From Gemmatimonadota bacterium (GTDB lineage Bacteria; Gemmatimonadota; Gemmatimonadetes; Longimicrobiales; Longimicrobiaceae): a stretch of 37,644 bases of DNA. This document shows, in pieces, positions 35,143 through 37,644 of the stretch (position 1 is its first letter; each line of letters starts with the position of its first letter). A program made the position numbers and the translations under genes. Under the pieces are notes generated by a model that did not search any database, had not been told where the DNA came from, and saw only the letters and a program-made list of their open reading frames with translations. Location of the stretch: contig JAQBQD010000106.1 of the NCBI GenBank assembly GCA_028287185.1, positions 1 through 37,644 of the forward strand, in the 5' to 3' direction.

Positions 35143-37644
35143 GCGGAGCCCGCGGCGGCTGCCTCGGCCCGCGCGGCGGTCCGTTCCCCGGGCGGCGGCG
35201 CGTGGACGGCGGGAAGGCGCAGGGTGAAGACGGTGCCGACACCGGGCTCGCTCTCCACGCGGATGTCGCCGCCCAGCATCTCGCAGAAGCGGCGGGTGAT
35301 GGTGAGCCCCAGGCCGGTGCCGCCGTAGCGCCGCGTGGTGGACGCGTCCGCCTGCACGAAGGGCTGGAAGAGGCGCCCGAGCTGCTCCTGCGTCATCCCG
35401 ATTCCCGTGTCGCGCACGCGGAACACCACCTCGTCGCCGTCCCCGCCCGGCTCGCGCGCCACGTCCAGCGCGACGGTGCCGCCCTCGGTGAACTTCGCGG
35501 CGTTGGAGAGGAGGTTGAGCAGCATCTGCCGCACCTTCGTGACGTCGGAGCGCATCTCGCCGCCTTCGTGCGCGCGCGTGACGAGGAGCGCGTTCCCGCG
35601 GCGCGTGACGAGCGCCTCGGCGGTGAGCACGGCCTCGGCGACGACCTGCCCGACGTCGAAGTCCTCGGCGTAGATCTCCATCCGGCCGGCCTCGATCTTG
35701 GACAGGTCCAGGATGTCGTCGATCAGCGCCAGCAGCATGTGGCCCGCGTCGCGGATGTTCGCCAGGTCGGGGATGTACTCCGGCTGCTCGCGGTCGGCCG
35801 CCTCTTCCAGCAGCATCTCGGCGTAGCCGATGATGGCGGTGAGCGGGGTGCGCAGCTCGTGGCTCATGTTGGCCAGGAACTGGCTCTTGGCGCGGCTCGC
35901 CTGCTCGGCGGCCTCGGCGGCGAGCTGCAGCTCGTGCTCGGCGCGGCGCCGCTCGGTGACGTCGCGGACGATGGCCTGGATGGCGCCCTGCCCGGCGACC
36001 GCCGCCCGCGAGGCACTGACCTCCACCGGCACCAGGCGCCCGTCGCGGTGGTGCACGTGCAGTTGCGCCTGAACCGCGGGCGCGCCGCCCAGCCGGCCCG
36101 CGAACAGGTCCAGGTAGCGGCGCGACTCCGCCTCGGGCACCAGCGCGGCGACCGGCGTGCCGACGAGCTCCGCCGCCGGGCGGCCGAAGAGGCGCTCGGC
36201 GGCGGCGTTGGCGTCCAGCAGGGTGAGCGTGTCGCCCGCCACCAGAACGATGGCGTCGCTGGCGGACTGGATGAGGCCGCGGTACTTGCGCTCGGAGGCG
36301 TCCAGCGCATCCATCGCCTGCTCGCGCTCGGCGATCTCGCGGCGCAGCTCGGCCGTGCGCTCGTCCACGCGGCGCGACAGGGTGTGGCCGTGCTCCTCCA
36401 GCTCGCGGCTCACCATCTCCAGCGTCTTCTTGGTGCCCGCGAAGTTGCGCGCCAGGTAGGCGGACATGGCCACCGACAGCACGATCATCCCGTACCAGTA
36501 CAGGAAGGGGCTGGGTGGCGAGCGGTTGGCCAGCAGCCACGAGATGTGGTAGGCCGAGAACGCGCTGGTGGACGCCACCCCGAACGCCACGATGCGCGCC
36601 CCGTCGCGCCGCTGCCGCAGGGCGACGAAGACCGTGCGCAGCATCTCGCCGATCAGCAGCAGGATGGGATACAGCACCAGCTCGCTGCGGTGGGCGGGCC
36701 ACGCCCACGACGCGGCGGCCACGGCGGCGCTCCCGGCCAGCAGCCACGCGAACCGCCGGGGCACGCGGTCCACGAAGATGCTGTACAGAAAGCGCAGCAG
36801 CGCCAGGCAGAGGCCCAGGGCCGTCAGGTACGCGGCGCGGTCCGTCAGGTACCACGCGTCCAGGTCCTCGCACCCCGTGATGTGGAACACCGCCAGCGTG
36901 TGCGCCGCGAAAGCGAAGGCGAAGATCGCGTAGTAGAGGTTGCCGGCGGGGTTGCGGTAGAAGAGGTAGAGCACGCCGTGCAGCACCCCGAAGGCGATGA
37001 GGATGCCGGCGAAGAGCAGGAAGTGCCCCGTCTGCTCGCGCACCCACCTGGCGTGCCCGCGCGCCGCCTCGCTCCACGGCTCCATTCCCACCCAGAAGCC
37101 CCGCGCTCCGAAGCCGTGCGCGCGCCCGAGCCTCCCGGCCGACGCCAGCGAGTAGCGCACCGCCAGCACGTGGCGCCCGGCCGTGAGCCGCACCGGGACC
37201 GCGTCCAGCGGGCGTGTCACGGGCCGCCCGGCCGCCGCGGCCCCGATCGCTCCCGTGCGGCGCAGCAGCTCTCCGTCCAGGTACATCTCCGCGGCGCCCT
37301 TCACGTCCAGCCAGAGCCCGAACTCGCGGCCGCCCACGTCCGGCGCGACGTCGATTGCGGTGCGGATCCACACCGTCGGCGGCGCGGCGGGGGAGCGCGG
37401 GTCCACGCCGGCCAGGGTGGCGGCGGTGCCCATGCGGGTGTCCGCCGCCTTCCACGCGCGGTCGTCGAGCGCGGGATCGGCCCAACGCGGGTCGTCGCCC
37501 GCGCGGAAGCGCCAGTCGCCCGCGAGCCACACGATGCCGCGCCCGCCGCGCGACTGCTCGTCGCCCAGCCAGAACAGGTCCGGCGGCACGTCGACTCGCG
37601 CGCGGCGGAGCGCCTGCGCGGACAGGCGCGCCTCGCCCGCCGGC
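35139..37644 (-). CDS. Membrane sensor histidine kinase with DISM-like sensor, 5' end beyond window
   Basis: At least 834 residues are visible and the frame is open to the window edge. A GTG at 37589 exists but in-frame codons continue upstream ([13 protein letters not shown]), so the real start is probably outside. An extracytoplasmic jelly-roll domain ([21 protein letters not shown], later [20 protein letters not shown]) resembles the 7TMR-DISM extracellular module. Seven or so membrane helices follow, then a coiled-coil, a PAS domain ([31 protein letters not shown]), HisKA with His577 counted from the GTG ([20 protein letters not shown]), and HATPase_c with [18 protein letters not shown] and GGTGLGLTI. 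The HisKA-HATPase part is nearly the same as in the next kinase. Confidence 0.9.
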   Translation of the reverse strand, partial: PAGEARLSAQALRRARVDVPPDLFWLGDEQSRGGRGIVWLAGDWRFRAGDDPRWADPALDDRAWKAADTRMGTAATLAGVDPRSPAAPPTVWIRTAIDVAPDVGGREFGLWLDVKGAAEMYLDGELLRRTGAIGAAAAGRPVTRPLDAVPVRLTAGRHVLAVRYSLASAGRLGRAHGFGARGFWVGMEPWSEAARGHARWVREQTGHFLLFAGILIAFGVLHGVLYLFYRNPAGNLYYAIFAFAFAAHTLAVFHITGCEDLDAWYLTDRAAYLTALGLCLALLRFLYSIFVDRVPRRFAWLLAGSAAVAAASWAWPAHRSELVLYPILLLIGEMLRTVFVALRQRRDGARIVAFGVASTSAFSAYHISWLLANRSPPSPFLYWYGMIVLSVAMSAYLARNFAGTKKTLEMVSRELEEHGHTLSRRVDERTAELRREIAEREQAMDALDASERKYRGLIQSASDAIVLVAGDTLTLLDANAAAERLFGRPAAELVGTPVAALVPEAESRRYLDLFAGRLGGAPAVQAQLHVHHRDGRLVPVEVSASRAAVAGQGAIQAIVRDVTERRRAEHELQLAAEAAEQASRAKSQFLANMSHELRTPLTAIIGYAEMLLEEAADREQPEYIPDLANIRDAGHMLLALIDDILDLSKIEAGRMEIYAEDFDVGQVVAEAVLTAEALVTRRGNALLVTRAHEGGEMRSDVTKVRQMLLNLLSNAAKFTEGGTVALDVAREPGGDGDEVVFRVRDTGIGMTQEQLGRLFQPFVQADASTTRRYGGTGLGLTITRRFCEMLGGDIRVESEPGVGTVFTLRLPAVHAPPPGERTAARAEAAAAGSA

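Noticed and set aside
33292..37530. A single 1,412-codon minus-strand frame suggesting one giant fused kinase
   Set aside because: Its upstream half is the wrong frame of the upstream kinase gene. The real frame there is 35139-37644, and the downstream kinase starts at the TTG overlapping its stop.

Overview
High-GC (roughly 70%) bacterial chromosome, densely packed, with many GTG/TTG starts, GGAGG-type ribosome binding sites and sigma70-like promoters with 17-base spacers. The gene content (DR2241-family Fe-S protein paired with a two-domain CbiX, recF-dciA-gyrB, many small unassigned proteins, short hairpin repeats between genes) fits Gemmatimonadota, probably a Longimicrobium relative. This placement is an inference from gene style, not from a marker comparison. 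No tRNA, rRNA, insertion sequence, prophage or CRISPR array was seen.

Layout. 1-4610 (minus): two tandem class A penicillin-binding proteins. 4611-9204: small genes with their own promoters and terminators (hydrophilic protein, degenerate cNMP-fold protein, AhpE-like peroxiredoxin, acidic protein, a probable small membrane protein, and a secreted lytic transglycosylase behind a long leader). 9350-15318 (minus): 7Fe ferredoxin, dienelactone-hydrolase-like enzyme, DR2241/CbiX pair, DUF3052 protein, and an AraC regulator followed by a VOC protein. 15483-18923: phosphoribosyltransferase, rho (minus) and a divergent M50 membrane protease. 19042-22342 (plus): small protein, membrane histidine kinase, DapA-family aldolase and K+-channel protein, the last three overlapping end to start. 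22607-28848 (plus): enoyl-CoA hydratase, ogt-recF, dciA-gyrB. 28849-31342: accessory-looking stretch with a MazEF-like remnant, two tandem HTH-like paralogues sharing a conserved leader, and a small membrane coiled-coil protein with a paralogue at 25743-26045. 31449-37644 (minus): Tat-exported FAD amine-oxidase-like protein and two tandem membrane sensor kinases; the upstream one runs off the window.

Most of the window is housekeeping: cell wall synthesis and remodelling, DNA replication and repair, transcription termination, redox. The least explained material is the 28.9-31.3 kb stretch, a family of dispersed hairpin repeats between genes (4 clear and 2 diverged copies), and several leader or promoter regions with conserved but unassigned sequence.
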